In this document: piece by piece, positions 11,558-24,503 of the stretch
Layout: each line of letters starts with the position of its first letter
Position numbering within the stretch: the stretch's first letter is position 1
Translations under genes and position numbers: made by a program
Notes under the pieces: generated by a model
The model's database searches: none
What the model was told of the DNA's origin: nothing
Seen by the model: only the letters and a program-made list of their open reading frames with translations
NCBI GenBank assembly: GCA_018292915.2
Contig: JACVVK020000147.1
Location: 554,001-618,000, forward strand
Length of the DNA: 64,000 bases
DNA from: Batillaria attramentaria
Taxonomy: Eukaryota > Mollusca > Gastropoda > Batillariidae
Reading direction: 5' to 3'

Positions 11558-12845
11558 GTGTAGTCATAAGGAGGCTTGATAAACTTCAGTTTGTCAGTTG
11601 AAATAGTTGCTAGGGATAAGGTCAATTCGAAGCAGGACAACAAAGTAAGAAATGGACCTCGCTCCCAAGAACATTACTACAGAAATTAATGGACAGCATT
11701 CATGTAGATATGAGGAGCGGAGCCAGAATGCTATCGCGGAATGGCCGAGGAGGGAGGCGGGGATGGGTTGGGAGGGGTGTATGTGGTGATGGGAAATAGG
11801 ATATGGAGCATCATATAGGGGATAGGAATTGTACAGGGAGGAGGAGAAAGGGATCCGAAAAGCTGGTTCCCCTCCCCCTCCCCCCCTCTCCCCACACCCC
11901 TCCTCTCTGAAACCCCTCCATCACAGCCGTCCTCTTCTTCCGCTTTCCCCTCTTACCAGCAACTGCACATGGGTGGCAGGTATGCCAATATGTTTTGCCG
12001 GCAAACTTCTCTTTTGATGTTCGGTGACTGGCATCTTTCATCGGCGCAAGGGGGGAGAGCACTGTGTCAATAAAAGCCTGACAGCTAATTTTATTTACAG
12101 CACACTTTCCCCCGGGTCCACCACCACCACGCACACTTTGGGCTTGCTCGTGCGCTGTGACGTCAGCATGTCGCGTGGATCTCATTTCTCAGTCGGCGGC
12201 TCCGGTTCAAAGATGCGTCATAATAATAATAATAATAACCTATTAATAAATAATAGTTGTTTTTTTGTGAGTACACTTAGACCCCCCCCCCTTCTCTCTC
12301 TCTCTCTCTCTCTCTCTTGCAGCTTTAATTTATGATAATTACTGCCATTGCAATGCCGTTAACATGCACTTCTTCTACCCCTGAGCATTATTATTAGCGG
12401 TGCTTGTTCATGCTCAGTAATTGTTTACTAAATTGTATTGCAATAATCCTGTTGAAACCAGATAATAGTTCTGAGCCGGCGCTTAAAGATAAAATGAAAT
12501 AACAAGTGAAAAAGAATACACACAAAAATTTACAGAGCCATAAGGTCAGGGCCTGGGTGCAACGACACGTACATACCGAGAACATGATGCAAACAGTTGT
12601 AGGTGGTGTTCAGGGCTGAAAACAGATAGGTTTTAATATTTTTCAGGGTGACTGGTGGAGAGAATGACGGAGAGAGGGCATTCCATGCCAAAGCCGGCTC
12701 TTAACTGGGCACTGCGGAGCGCCACAGTGCTGTCCACAGTTGTGACAGAGTTGTGATTTGGGGGGTTTCCGCCGCTGTGGCGTCATCACAGCAACCTGGA
12801 TTTCAAATAGCCACAACTGTGACTGTGGTTTCCACAACAGATTCT

Positions 12846-13007
12846 GATTGGCTGTACTACGTCACTCGGCGCGCAAACATGGCTGACAGTGCATCTTCAA
12901 TCGGTTTGTCTCCGAGCACAGCTGTGTTCAGTTTTGTAGTTAGTAGACACACCGAGCACAACGACTGTGATGTACACATGTGTGTTTCGCGCGCTGTGCA
13001 CAGTTAA
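12846..13007 (+). promoter_or_regulatory. CCAAT/CRE cluster with a short downstream ORF (candidate only)
   Basis: ATTGG (12847-12851), TACGTCAC (12858-12865) and a good start context AAACATGG (12876-12882) precede a 42-codon frame MADSASSIGLSPSTAVFSFV... ending at 13007. The product is not recognised and no splice donor is obvious. It may be a promoter remnant or chance. Confidence 0.2.
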
Positions 13008-13091
13008 GAGCAGGCGACAGTGATTTGTGAATAACTGTTCATACTTTGCAAGTCTCTAATCCGGCAACCTCTCCTCAACACCCTGTTGCAC

Positions 13092-13263
13092 AGGGGGAGC
13101 CGGGATAGCCGAATGGTAGAGCGTTGGACTTTCAATGCTCGCGGGTCGTGAGTTCGAATCCCGGCTGGGGCGAAATATTTGTGCTGGCCTTTTCTCGTTG
13201 CCCCGTCTTTTGATATCACCCATACGTGGTGGGAAAAGACGTTAAACTCTCAAACACCCACCC
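13092..13263 (+). mobile_element. SINE-A copy 4
   Basis: Full-length copy of the subfamily with ACTTTCAATGC and the intact B-box GTTCGAATCC. Flanked by CACCCTGTTGCAC (13079-13091) and CACCCTGTTCCAC (13264-13276), a 13-bp duplication with one mismatch. Confidence 0.9.
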
Positions 13264-13570
13264 CACCCTGTTCCACTACATGAGAGCGATGTCAGAGCTG
13301 GTCAGAAAGAAAACACTGGTTCAAAGTCAGTCAGTAGCAATTCTGAGGATACAATGCTGAGACAGGAGCGGAGCGCCTATGGGATTTTCCAAAGGCACAG
13401 ATGTCATCTTGAAGTTAAACTGAACAAAACCTACTCATTCATGGAAATGTATTCCAGAGATTGGAGAAAGGGGGGGGGGGGCTGACATGTGTAGAACCCC
13501 GATGGATCCGCGGCAGGACAAGGTAGAAATCGTGGTAAATGGTGGACAGAGGGATCAGTCCAGTTATCGG

Positions 13571-13571
13571 G

Positions 13572-13624
<53 letters not shown>
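13571..13624 (+). repeat. (CA)n microsatellite
   Basis: CA run with one CGCA interruption, then poly-A. Confidence 0.93.
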
Positions 13625-13754
13625 AAAAAAAAAACAACAACTCACAAAACGAAAACAAGAACAGCTAATTATTACCGAGAGAGATGGGAAGGGGGAAAAG
13701 GAGAGGGTTGATCGTCTAGACCCCCCCCCCCCCTTTGTTGCTCCTGGGGATCCG

Positions 13755-13943
13755 GGGAGCCTGGATGGCCGAACCGACGGTAGAGCGTTGGACTTCTAAT
13801 GCTCGGGTCGTGAGTTTGTATCCCAGCTGGGGCCAAATATTTGTGCTGGCTTTTTCATCGTTGCCCCGTCAGTCTTTGATATCACCCGTACTATGATGTG
13901 GTGGAAAAGGACGTTAAACCCCAAAACACCCACCCACCCACCC
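13755..13943 (+). mobile_element. SINE-A copy 5
   Basis: Full-length copy with small internal insertions. Flanked by GCTCCTGGGGATCCG (13740-13754) and GCTCCTAGGGATCCG (13944-13958), a 15-bp duplication with one mismatch. Confidence 0.9.
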
Positions 13944-15052
13944 GCTCCTAGGGATCCGCAGCAAGACTACAAAACAAAGGTCATTGGAAATTGGTCGACA
14001 ATGACACAGAGTGAAAGGAGTCTGTATTTCGATTTTTTTTTTTCCCTCCGCAGTCATTTTCTTGCACTGCTGCACAAGAGGCTCCCGCAAAGTGGCGACG
14101 GATCGGCCCAAATCGTCTGGCTGTAACAAGACTCGACAGTCGGCCGGTGGCGTCGCTCTGCGCCTCATCAATATTTCACAATGCTTTTCCGCGCAGGAGA
14201 GCGGAGAAAAGGCCCGTAATTCAAGTTTGCCGTATGAGCTCATCACCCAGGCCTAGCCCCGGCCTCTATGCTGGTGCCGCGTGGAAAGTCAGTGACGACC
14301 AGCCCCACGGACAGACAGACAGAATGGATGGGCAGACAGGGGGAAGGGAGAAATATGTGAGGAAATGAAAAAGAATGAAAGCTGCGATGGAGAACACGCG
14401 GAGGGAGCAGCGTTATCTTCAATCAGTTGTGATCAAACATGACCCCCATCTGACAGGCTGCCAGCTTAAGCGATCCATCATTTTCCACCTGCTTCTCCAT
14501 CGAGTGGCAATGTAGCGTTTGAAATGTGCGCCAATACCTGGACAGGAGCCAGTCAGTTTGCCTTTGTGCCGCAGTCAGCGGATTTTGTGCTTTTGATTGG
14601 CTGATTTTACAGCCAGTGAAAACCTTGGATTGTGACTGGCTTTATATCCAACCAATCAGCTACGACTGTCCAGGAATTCAACTACTAACTTCAGTGCAAC
14701 GAAGCCGAAGACTTTCTCAAAGGCTCGATATTTCATTCGGACAGGTTGTTTAAGTCTAACTCTTGTTTTCCAAACGAGGCCCGGAACCCGGCAAAAGTCA
14801 CGTTGTGTGGGTTTGTCGTCTGGTTGCCCCGAATACCGGACTGTCAGCTGGCGGAAAAGGGCGGTAAACATCCAAACGACTGACCAAATCCTCCGTACCT
14901 CAGTTTAGCTTCTGATCACCAAACGTTTTTTTTTTTGGTTCAGCAAAGTCTGAGGTTCAAACAAATCGAGTATTTGTTAGCACCTCCTCCCTGCCCTATC
15001 TTCTTCTTCCCTCTGTTTCCTTTCTTTCGTTGTTCAGTGTTATCAAGTTTTT

Positions 15053-15120
15053 TCTCATTCATTCATTCATTCATTCATTCATTCATTTTTACCTTTTTGA
15101 TTTTTTTCTTTCTCTTCACG

Positions 15121-15168
<48 letters not shown>
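15053..15168 (+). repeat. (ATTC)n and (GT)n microsatellites
   Basis: About eight ATTC units (15053-15087), a T-rich gap, then GT at 15122-15168 followed by poly-G. Confidence 0.93.
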
Positions 15169-15171
<3 letters not shown>

Positions 15172-15545
15172 GGGGGGGGGGCGAGGGGGGTGTTACAGAG
15201 GGGGTAGGAAAGAGGACGGGGCAGTGCGACTTTGTTCACGTGTGTGACATCTCCGGTTTATCACATGCCATCACATGAGAAAATAGACTCAGTGGGCGGG
15301 CCGAGACTAAGGAGGCAATGAAACCTTTGTTTTGACTTGTGCCTACTCTCAACCACTGATTTCCTAGCCGACCTTGACAAATGGCTTGTGTGTGGTATAC
15401 GTATCAGGAAATTACTCCGGTGGCACTTTTATTCCCACCAAGACAGAGCGGAGTGCGAACTGAACGCCGTGTGTACGAAACAGAATGCAACAGACAGGGA
15501 GCGACACCATCAGTTCATCCTATACGTTGTGGGGTCAGTATGTAT

Positions 15546-15585
15546 CAAAGATCCTCTATACAGTATATTGTATAGAGGATCTTTG
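15546..15585. repeat. Perfect 17-bp-arm palindrome
   Basis: CAAAGATCCTCTATACA pairs exactly with TGTATAGAGGATCTTTG around a 6-nt centre. Confidence 0.9.
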
Positions 15586-16722
15586 GTATGTATGAGACGG
15601 AGAGAAAGAAGATATGAGCCTTCGTTGTGATCATTGCATTATCTGCGAAAGATGTATTTTCAGTTTCCATTTATTTATTTGTAGTATTACGCATTGATGG
15701 ATTTCTTTCTTGTTTAGACCGTCGCTGAAGTCATGCACTGACCTTTGTACCTATCCATAAAACCACATTTGATACATTATCAAATCAAAGCACATTGCTC
15801 TATTCTACAATAGCAAATCTTTTTAATTTTTTAAAATTCAGTACCAAACCTTCGATTTTTTTTTGATTTTTATTTATTTATTTATTTTTTTTTGGGGGGG
15901 GGGGGGGGAGTAGGGTTATCCGCCAACTTTGGGAGGTCTGTCTGCTGGGTGGCAGTCGGGTAACACAATGATATACTGGGGTTAGGGCAGAGCACATTTT
16001 TAGCATAAAAAAGGAAAGACTGAAAATCAGCTTTTGTTTTTACAGGAGGGCCTATCCTTAGACGTTGAAATCTCGTTACGTGAACCATGCATTATCTAAC
16101 ACAATAGGACTCTCCATTACCTCCCCTGTCCTATCAGCGGAAGTGGCGCTATAGGGGAAAAAGCAAGCGCCATCAACACTTGCGTCTTATCAGCCATTAG
16201 CTCATGTCACAACAACGGACAAACCGTGTACAAGTGGCGCTCCTTTTTCACTTTCAGCCCCTCACACACCGAGTGTTCGCATCTCGCCCTGGAAGCGCGT
16301 GGGGGGTTTGTATTTATTGGAATTGTCTGCGTGTCTCGTCCTGTGTCGGCACGCCTCGCCGGGACGATTCTGAAAGCTTGATGACAGTGGCTTTCCGCGC
16401 GCCCATCAATATTCAGCTTCAACATGGCGCTGCTGGTTCCCCGGCCGCCCTCCTCACTGCACACAACGGCGTACCAGATTGAGTCCTCACTCCTTGCTGC
16501 AGAGCTTGTGTCGCTCTCCGCAACCAAAGACGGCGCTGCAAAGGCCGGGCTTGCGAAGGGTTTTACTGACTGAAATGCTGTAGGTTCGTTCTTGGAAGCA
16601 AATCAGTCCTGATCCCGTAATTACCATGCTCAACGTTTCAGGTTTTGGGCTTGTAAGGCTACCACACAACTGCCACCCGGAAAACAGCATGCGACAGTTG
16701 CCACTAAACTGAGACAATTCAG

Positions 16723-16798
16723 TGCCACCGAAGACAGACAGTCGCCACTGAGGACAGGTGCAATCGGACCAGACAATTAGATGCTACTCGGACAATGG
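16723..16798 (+). repeat. 16-bp GCCACCGAGGACAG repeat block, copy 1
   Basis: Degenerate GCCACCGAAGACAG and GCCACTGAGGACAG units are followed by ACCAGACAATTAGATGCTAC and TCGGACAATG. Shared with 17134-17210. Confidence 0.75.
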
Positions 16799-17133
16799 AC
16801 GTTAGTCAAAAGGTCGAGCCCCCAGAATTCAGCCAATCGCGTCCCGCCGGGTCCACGGCATCATGAGTACAACACACAATACATATCATGGAATGGCAAA
16901 CTTTCTGCCAGACACTCCAACGATGGAAGCATGTGTATTTCGACATGACTTAACCATGGGAAGAAAGCAGTAAGTCCATTGACGTCACTTTTAAAAAAAA
17001 ACATCATTACGTCAATCTCTTTCACCATGAAACCACCCCATTACCATACAATGACGTCATCAGTGGACGTACTGTATTTTGCCAATACACGGCAGAGTAA
17101 AGGGGCGGGGCTTTGGCCGAGTGGAGTCGTCAA

Positions 17134-17210
17134 TTGCCACCGAGGACAGTCGCCACCGAGGATAGCTGCCATCGAGCCAGACAATTAGACGCTACTCGGA
17201 CAATTGCCAG
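17134..17210 (+). repeat. 16-bp GCCACCGAGGACAG repeat block, copy 2
   Basis: GCCACCGAGGACAGTC and GCCACCGAGGATAGCT stand in tandem, followed by GCCATCGAG, AGACAATTAGACGCTACTC and GGACAATTG. Same order as copy 1 about 410 bp upstream. Confidence 0.75.
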
Positions 17211-18314
17211 TTCTAGACCTCCGGTCGAGAGTTGTCTGGACACGGATTTTAGCGGTTGCAAAGACAAGATACAAACGATAACCACTCATGGCAAAGGCGC
17301 GATCTGCCATTGAAACTGTCGACACCCTAGCGCAATATGTATGATATTAGAGGGAGGGAGAGAGGGTATCTGACTGAACTTGACTCATCAACCACTGATC
17401 TGACTCAGTGATCTACCCCGGACGTGCGTATTTTCCACTACAAGTAGACATGCATGCAGGCTTCTGAATTCGTCTCAAACATCTGGACGTGACATCAGCC
17501 ATCAGGCAGCCAGTCCAGATCGTCGAGGACAGCCTCATCCAACACAGCCTACAGCAGAACCAACCAAATCCAGCCTTTCCAGTCTCCCACCGTGACCCCA
17601 TTATTACCGCCGTAGGATCGTCAGTGCGAGCTGCACGTGCTGACCCGACTGTGGAATGCACGTGCGACCCCGTTAGTCCTCGTCAAGTAATCGTCGTGGT
17701 AAGCGCACGACAGTGCTCGCAGAATTCCGGATATCTCCCTCTGTCAGCTCGCCCTCCTTGGGCTGACAATGGGGCTGAGTGGAGACGGCGGCTTAGTCGC
17801 TGCAGTTCCGCACAGAAACCTTCGGCGTTTTGTCAGTGTCGCTGTATACGCTGGTTCCGGTCCGTCACTATCAGGGGCGTCAGCGTTCACATTCTGTGTA
17901 GTTTTTCCTCTTCGGTGTTGTGCATGCAGACAGCTAGGGGTTGCCAGGTTCAAAGACAACTAGTTAGGACTGCCTGCCACATTTTGGCGTGGAAGCTGTC
18001 TCAAGCTCTGCCGCCTTGTGCAGCAACAGTTGGAAAACTTTCTGGCTCTTCTCAGTGACACGACCGATCGATCCCGGCGCAGCTTACAGATGGGCTGTAG
18101 AGGACCAGGATACGCTTAAACTTCGTGAAAGACAACGGCGACAGATCCACAGACTTGTTGAAATTGTATAAACTCAGTACCGCCTTGCACTGAGAAAATG
18201 CTTTCCAAGTCATTGTCGACTTTGGCTGGAGCTGTGAATGTGATGACGTACTGTGATGACTTTCATCATGGCGCGTCGCCAGCCACCTTGCTTCACTCTC
18301 TGTGCATTGGTGAA

Positions 18315-18349
<35 letters not shown>

Positions 18350-18352
18350 TTG

Positions 18353-18396
18353 GGGGTGGGTGTTTGGGAGTTTAACGTCCTATTCCACCATGTAGG
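18353..18396 (-). mobile_element. SINE-A copy 6 (3'-end fragment)
   Basis: Only the 3' terminal ~44 bp remain (GTTTGGGAGTTTAACGTCCT on the plus strand). GA microsatellite lies on both sides, so it is a very short 5'-truncated insertion or a deletion remnant. Confidence 0.75.
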
Positions 18397-18505
18397 TGAG
18401 AGAGAGAGAGAGAGAGAGAGAGACTTTTTCAGCGATAGAAATTTTGGCACGAGTGCCAGTTTAGAATTTGTCCGTCAGTTTAGCAAGAGAGCCTCGTGGG
18501 AACTG

Positions 18506-18507
<2 letters not shown>

Positions 18508-18536
<29 letters not shown>

Positions 18537-18537
18537 C
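18508..18537 (+). repeat. (GA)n microsatellite
   Basis: GA run, the third within 250 bp (others at 18308-18341 and 18397-18423). Confidence 0.92.
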
Positions 18538-18779
18538 ATTAGTAGTCGGGAAAATGACAATCTCATCACATACAATAAGGCAGGAAATAAATCAGACCAA
18601 GTATGCTGGATGGGGAGGTGCCAAAACTGACTTGGAATACTGCGTTCACATGACTCCATCGCTGACTCCGGTACAAGCTCCCCCTCCCTTCCCTCCCCTG
18701 CACACTCACCCCCGCCACATAACTTGATATTCTATACATACACATGTATCAGTTTTAATTAGTGGAACTGAAGTGTCGT

Positions 18780-18825
<46 letters not shown>

Positions 18826-18831
18826 GGGGGG
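18780..18831 (+). repeat. Poly-G run
   Basis: About 44 G, one A, then more G, with a second G-rich run near 18940-18960. A likely G-quadruplex and assembly-error site. Confidence 0.9.
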
Positions 18832-19019
18832 GGCACTAACCATATTATGTGGAAGGTGTCGGAGTGTGGTGGAAGTGAGGGGGGGGGGGTATACAGGAAG
18901 AGCACACGTTATTGATAGGTTTCTTAGGGTGAGAGGGGGACGGGGGGGGGGGGGGGGGGGCGTGCAGTATTATTATTATTACACTAGCGCACGCGCAAAA
19001 GAGCACGTGTTTCGCATCT

Positions 19020-20804
19020 GGGAGAGCGAGAGAAAGAGAGAGAGCTAGTCCGGGTCTATCTCAGGTCGTGTTCCAGAGCGTCTCCATCACGCAGTCAGCA
19101 TGTCATAAGCGCGAGCAACACAGACGTCTCTCGCGCGTGCGCGGGATTCCAGGAGATCTCGCCAAGCACGAGATGCATCGCGGCTGGTGTCAGCGGGTGC
19201 AAAGAGCCTTGTCAACGAGGTTTTGATTGGTCTAATGAATGCCTCACGTGGTTGTTTGAAGCAGTGCACCTATCAACCGCCAGTTTGTCTCGCATCTTTC
19301 GTACCGGGCCACTCGTCATGAGAAGTATTTCTGCAGAGCACTCCCGCATCGCATCTTTTTTTTTTTTGCGCCCCGCCGGCGCCGGCCGGCCGGTCAGTCA
19401 CGCCGGGGCAACCCGTGAACGCCGTGATGTACAGTATAAAACTGCATGAGGTGCTTGTTCCGGTACAGTCAAGGATCCACACTATCAGGCTTTGTCAACG
19501 ACTCACTTCCGGTGCGGCGGTTTCCAGACTGGCCGCTAAACGGCAAATGCAGTCAAGTCAAAAAGTTTATTCCTGTAGCCCCTTCTGGGGTGTGGAGGAA
19601 ATACAGAAGTGAACTATGATCATTCAGAGCCGCGAACATGTATGCTCTGAATATGGGAAACTACAACTGACTGTACAAAGGACTGACAAGATAATTATAA
19701 GCACATAAGGAGTACAACAACACTGAAAAAAGTCCACAGATTTAGGCGTTAACAAAACACCAGAGAGACAATGGCTATTTGCGAAATATACACGTCTCAG
19801 TTCTACCACTTTACTGTTTTTGATAAAGTTGGCTAGGTTTAGCATTACTTTCTTTCACATTTTCATGGACATCAATCGGCAAATAACCAGCTATGGCAGT
19901 GGAATCAGACCTGAAATCAGCTGCTGTAGACAGTAGTGAACTGTAGACACTGATTCTGCTTTCATTAGTTCGGCGGTACTTTTCTGAAGTTCTACATCTA
20001 GGTCCGTCTTCCAGCTTGGAAACTCTGACATTGACTCGTCAGGAACTTCGTTCTTTAAAAACTTGACGTACACCACTCGGCACCAAGTGACAATCGCCTC
20101 ATGATCAGTTATTTCGTCATTTGGATGGAGGGCCTCCCTTAAATACCCAGATGATGATGATAATTATTATCAAATTATTTCATTATAAGTTATTTAAAGT
20201 CAGATTTAAAAAAAAAAAAATCAGCCGCGTCCGTGCGGCATCAAAGTTACCTTTTTAAGGTTTGATATGCGCCGGTTTAACTGAAACTTTGCAATTTCTC
20301 AGTATTTGACCTACACGTGTATCTGCGGTTCTTGTGACACAAAAGTGGTCGCAAATGCGTACAGGTATTTAAAATAGGCAGCATTCGTTGTAGTCAGTAA
20401 TTCTAATTTCCGTACAATCACAACCACACACGGGCTTATTCTCTCCCAGGACCATGCATGTGGGCACGTGGCCAGTGCGGATGAGGGACAGCCCACACAC
20501 AAGTGAGGTTGTCAGAGAACGCTGTTCACTGGCACAAGATGCTCCTCGCAAAGTGGATAGCACCTAGCGCCACCATCAGGGCCGAGAAGAAGGAATGCGG
20601 GCATCAGGGGAGGCAATTGGTAATCACACGGCTAATTACCTCCCCGATCAACATCCGTCAAAACAGTGATGCGTTGGTGCATCTTTACGATTTGAACGGC
20701 AGAGGGGCAGGTAGGGATGGGATATGCAGAATGCCAGACAGCTTGACCATTTAGTGCAGTTAGGTAGGCGTTCCATCCGAAACGATACCCCGAAAGTACC
20801 TCAC

Positions 20805-20875
<71 letters not shown>

Positions 20876-21240
20876 CCACTGTTTGAGATTGTGTAAAAGT
20901 GATAAATATTTGAAAAAAACACCCTTTTTTTGTTTGGTCTCGTTCTGTTCTATGTTCATTAACGGGTCATTCATAACTGAAACGCTTTGTTTGTTTATTT
21001 ACATTCTTGGAGGGGAACATAGCTGAAGAGAAATTTCTCTATGAACATCACATTCGACAGAGCTTTAGGGACACTTTGTATGCCGGCTTACTGATCTGTT
21101 TCTGCTGTTTACATAGTGCTGTTACATATATGAGCTATGGCCCCGAATGAAAAAAGGGGGAAAAACTCCATACCTGTGCTTATTTTTCATTTAATTTTTT
21201 TTTTAAGAGAAAGAGAGCGGGGAAAGGATGCTGTAATGAG

Positions 21241-21277
<37 letters not shown>

Positions 21278-22640
21278 ACATCTGGGAAACATTGCTCCAA
21301 CCTCTCTGTTACAATCCCTGTGCTATTAACAGGCCGCCCTGCTTGCACCACACTGGGAAGGAAATAAATCATACAGAGGCTAATACACTATACATGTGCT
21401 TATGAAGTGTCTTTTTCGTAAGAAGTTGAAGAAGAAGAAAAAGAAGAAGAAGAAAGAAAAGAAGACGGCCTCTGGAACTGGGAGACGTGATTCGAGTTCC
21501 TTCATTTGCTAACACAATAATCAGGACGGACAGGCAGACACACGACCAAGCAGACAAACGAGCAGGCAGACATACAAAGAGAAAAGCACGCAGACTGCCG
21601 GGCAGGCAGACTGGCAGGCACACAGACAGACAGACACAGACAGCCGGACGGACACTGAGACGACACTGAAATAACAGCTCCCAATTTTGTGTTCTGAAGG
21701 TCAAGAACAACAACAACAACAACAACAACGGAGGAAATTGTATTACTTAAATTTTTTTTTTTTGTCAGTGCTCGTGTGAAACTTCAGGGGTTGCTCCGAG
21801 AGGTTTTAGACCTCTCAAACTACTGTTTCTCACAGAAGCATTTTTGGCGTTCTTGTGGAACAGCCCGGACAGTAAGAAATAAGCAAACTTAAGTTGAGCG
21901 CTCCTTCCCCAGATTATTGCTTTGAACTTGGTCTGTATCAGAAAAAAATGCTCTGAATGCCGGTTCCGTTTGACGTTTGACCCTGTTCTTTTTATTTGGC
22001 ATGTTGAAAGAGACACTATCAGATCCTAATCAAAGCAATTTCATGCTGAAAGAACAAAGAAGTGGGTAACTTTCAGTCATGGATATTTATGTTCAGTTTG
22101 ATTGTGTTAAGGGCATGTGACCTTCCCAAACTGGACTTTTGTTGCTTAGTACTTGATGGAACCGACAACGATCATCTGTGTAAAAGCGTGGAAAGAAAAA
22201 TGCAGTTTAAGGCCAAAAAGCGCATGGAAACAAAACGAAACAAAACAAAAACTTACCGGCTCTCATGCGCTGCCGTTCACTTTGATGAAATGAGCGAGAA
22301 AGAAAAACAGACTTCAAAACACAAGTCATGCATTCTTCCTGAGAGACAGGGCAAATCATCGTAAAATATGCAGCTCATTGCAAAAGAATAAAAATAGTTT
22401 TGGGGCAGCAGCAGTGAAAAGTGAAATCTTTTCCCCCACACTGACGCCACCGGGAAAAAATAAAGGTACGTCAGTTGAAAGCATACCAAACATTAAGATG
22501 TTTGTAATGGTATTTCCTTACATGCTACATGACCTAATTCCTGTGTGCCAGAGAACGTTTTAGTGCGTATTTTACGTTCGGCATGTGCTGCGTTAAAACA
22601 TGCCATCGCGCGTGTGTTTTGGATATTACAACATGCGTGC
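19020..22640. other. No gene seen
   Basis: Microsatellites at 20.8 and 21.24 kb and CAGA-rich sequence at 21.53-21.65 kb. The rest is unassigned. Confidence 0.55.
20808..20872 (+). repeat. (GT)n microsatellite
   Basis: Uninterrupted GT run. Confidence 0.95.
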
Positions 22641-22643
22641 ATG

Positions 22644-22677
<34 letters not shown>

Positions 22678-22679
<2 letters not shown>

Positions 22680-22842
22680 GGAGCCGGGGTAGCCGAATGG
22701 TAGAGCGTTGGACTTCTAATGCTCGGGTCGTGAGTTCGTATCCCGGCTGGGGCTAAGTATTTGTGCTGGCTTTTTCATCGTTGCCCCGTCTTTGATATCA
22801 TCCGTATGTGGAGGAAAAGGACGTTAAACCCCCAACCCCTCC
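22678..22842 (+). mobile_element. SINE-A copy 7
   Basis: Full-length copy inserted inside a (CT)n tract, with CT repeats directly before (22649-22677) and after it. It belongs to the GTTCGTATCC subfamily. The tract after it continues into a long (CA)n. Confidence 0.9.
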
Positions 22843-22946
<104 letters not shown>

Positions 22947-23595
22947 GTTTTGGCCAAATGCATTGCATTGCGCATATTTACGGGTACCCGAAGATACGCA
23001 ACACGAAATCATACAAAGAGATTGAGCAATACCCCCATACCCCGCCACACTGATGAGTCTTCACAGGCTCTACTCTGCACATTACGTGGTTACCAGTGAT
23101 GCTTCTCTGCGGAGGAGCTCGGGCACAAGTCACAGCGATCAATGCATCAGCTAATCAGTTACGCCAGTTCACACAACACACTTCAAGCGATCTGCATTTC
23201 ATTTTCAACCCTCTGCTGGCTAATCCTCTCTGAAAGTGAAAGCGGCCAGACGACTTGTGGGATGGGGTCAGACGAGTGCGCACTGCACCTACGACCAGCG
23301 CAACCACACTGATGATTTTGCACTGTGTGTAATAGTGCTGTTACATAGTGGCCACGCGAGAACCGTTAGGCCATTGTGATTGACTAAGAATGTCTCTAAT
23401 TACTGTGATTACTCTATTACGTTATATGAAGGACGCTGGACACGCTCACTACAGCATCTGGTTCAATAGGCCCGAGATTTTCTCCAACTAAGTCGGCAAG
23501 AGTGAAGTGCATTTGGTGTCAGTAGCAGTCTCCTCGGTTTGTGTGTGTGAAATAATATATCCTTTTCAAAATAAGGCTGCAGCATACACATTCAG

Positions 23596-23618
23596 ACACA
23601 GACACAGACACAGACATA

Positions 23619-23711
<93 letters not shown>
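23596..23711 (+). repeat. (CAGACA)n grading into (CA)n
   Basis: Four CAGACA-type units grade into about 90 bp of CA. Confidence 0.95.
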
Positions 23712-23713
<2 letters not shown>

Positions 23714-24154
23714 GCTATTGCAATTACTATCTTGTAAGGAAAAACTTAGCGAGCTGCAAACAGAATCTTTCTCTGCTGCTGATCATTTCTGTGTACAACA
23801 AAAACATTCTGCTAAAACGTTACACTCATTTGTAACTTCTTTTTTTTTGGGGGGGGGGGGGGGGTGATTTCGACACAAACGTTAAAACATTTAATTGTAT
23901 GCAGCATTTCCGGTCCTCAAATGAGACTGCCCACATATAGGTGACATAACACACATATAAATGCAAGGTGCTCATCGACAAGACACTTCGCGGTGTAATT
24001 TATAGTTACAGAATACAAAATACAGAATAGAGAGCAAAGCGGGTGAATGTGCATCGTGAATGTGCAGAGTGAATGCCGGAATGAATGTTTCATTGAGTGT
24101 TGAATGTGATAGGAAATTGTATGTATGCGATAGTGTGTTTTATTCTTGATTATA

Positions 24155-24300
24155 AGTAATTTTACTGGTCAAGACTGTTATACTTCTTTTTTGTGGTCTC
24201 ATTTATTAAAATGCTTATCAGCTGTGTGTTTTACTAGTATGAGGGCCAGAATTGCAATTTCTCATATTTGGGATCAATAAAGTATTCTGTATTCTGTATT
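24155..24300 (+). repeat. Retroposon 3'-end fragment with short tandem tail
   Basis: A short body ends in GGGATCAATAAAGTATTCTG followed by tandem TATTCTG units. An AATAAAG plus short tandem tail is typical of CR1/L2-like LINE ends and their SINEs. No coding part is present. Confidence 0.5.
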
Positions 24301-24331
24301 GTTACTTGTGGCAGAACTTTCTTCAGGCTAC

Positions 24332-24503
24332 GGGGAGCCGGGGTGGTCGAATGGTAGAGCGTTGGACTTCTAATGCTCGGGTCGTGAGTTCGTATCCCGG
24401 CTGGGGCCAAATATTTGTGCTGGCTTTTTCGTCGTTGCCCCGTCTTTGATATCACCCTATGTGGTGGAAAAGGACGTTAAACCCCCAAACACCCACCCCC
24501 CCC
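24332..24503 (+). mobile_element. SINE-A copy 8
   Basis: A textbook copy: full length from GGGGAGCCGG to the CACCC tail, flanked by a perfect 12-bp duplication TCTTCAGGCTAC at 24320-24331 and 24504-24515. Confidence 0.93.

Larger units (their letters stand above)
13960..18300. other. No convincing gene; possible regulatory sequence
   Basis: Contains an inverted CCAAT pair (GATTGGCTG near 14595, CCAATCAGC near 14653), the (ATTC)n/(GT)n tract, a perfect palindrome and the 16-bp repeat blocks. A 189-codon frame at 17489-18058 has no recognisable domain and no convincing splice context. Confidence 0.5.

Noticed and set aside
17489..18058. 189-codon plus-strand frame
   Set aside because: Mixed Cys/Ser/Arg-rich composition, no recognisable domain, overlapping open frames in other phases and no supporting splice or promoter context. 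Kept only as a possible transcript exon.
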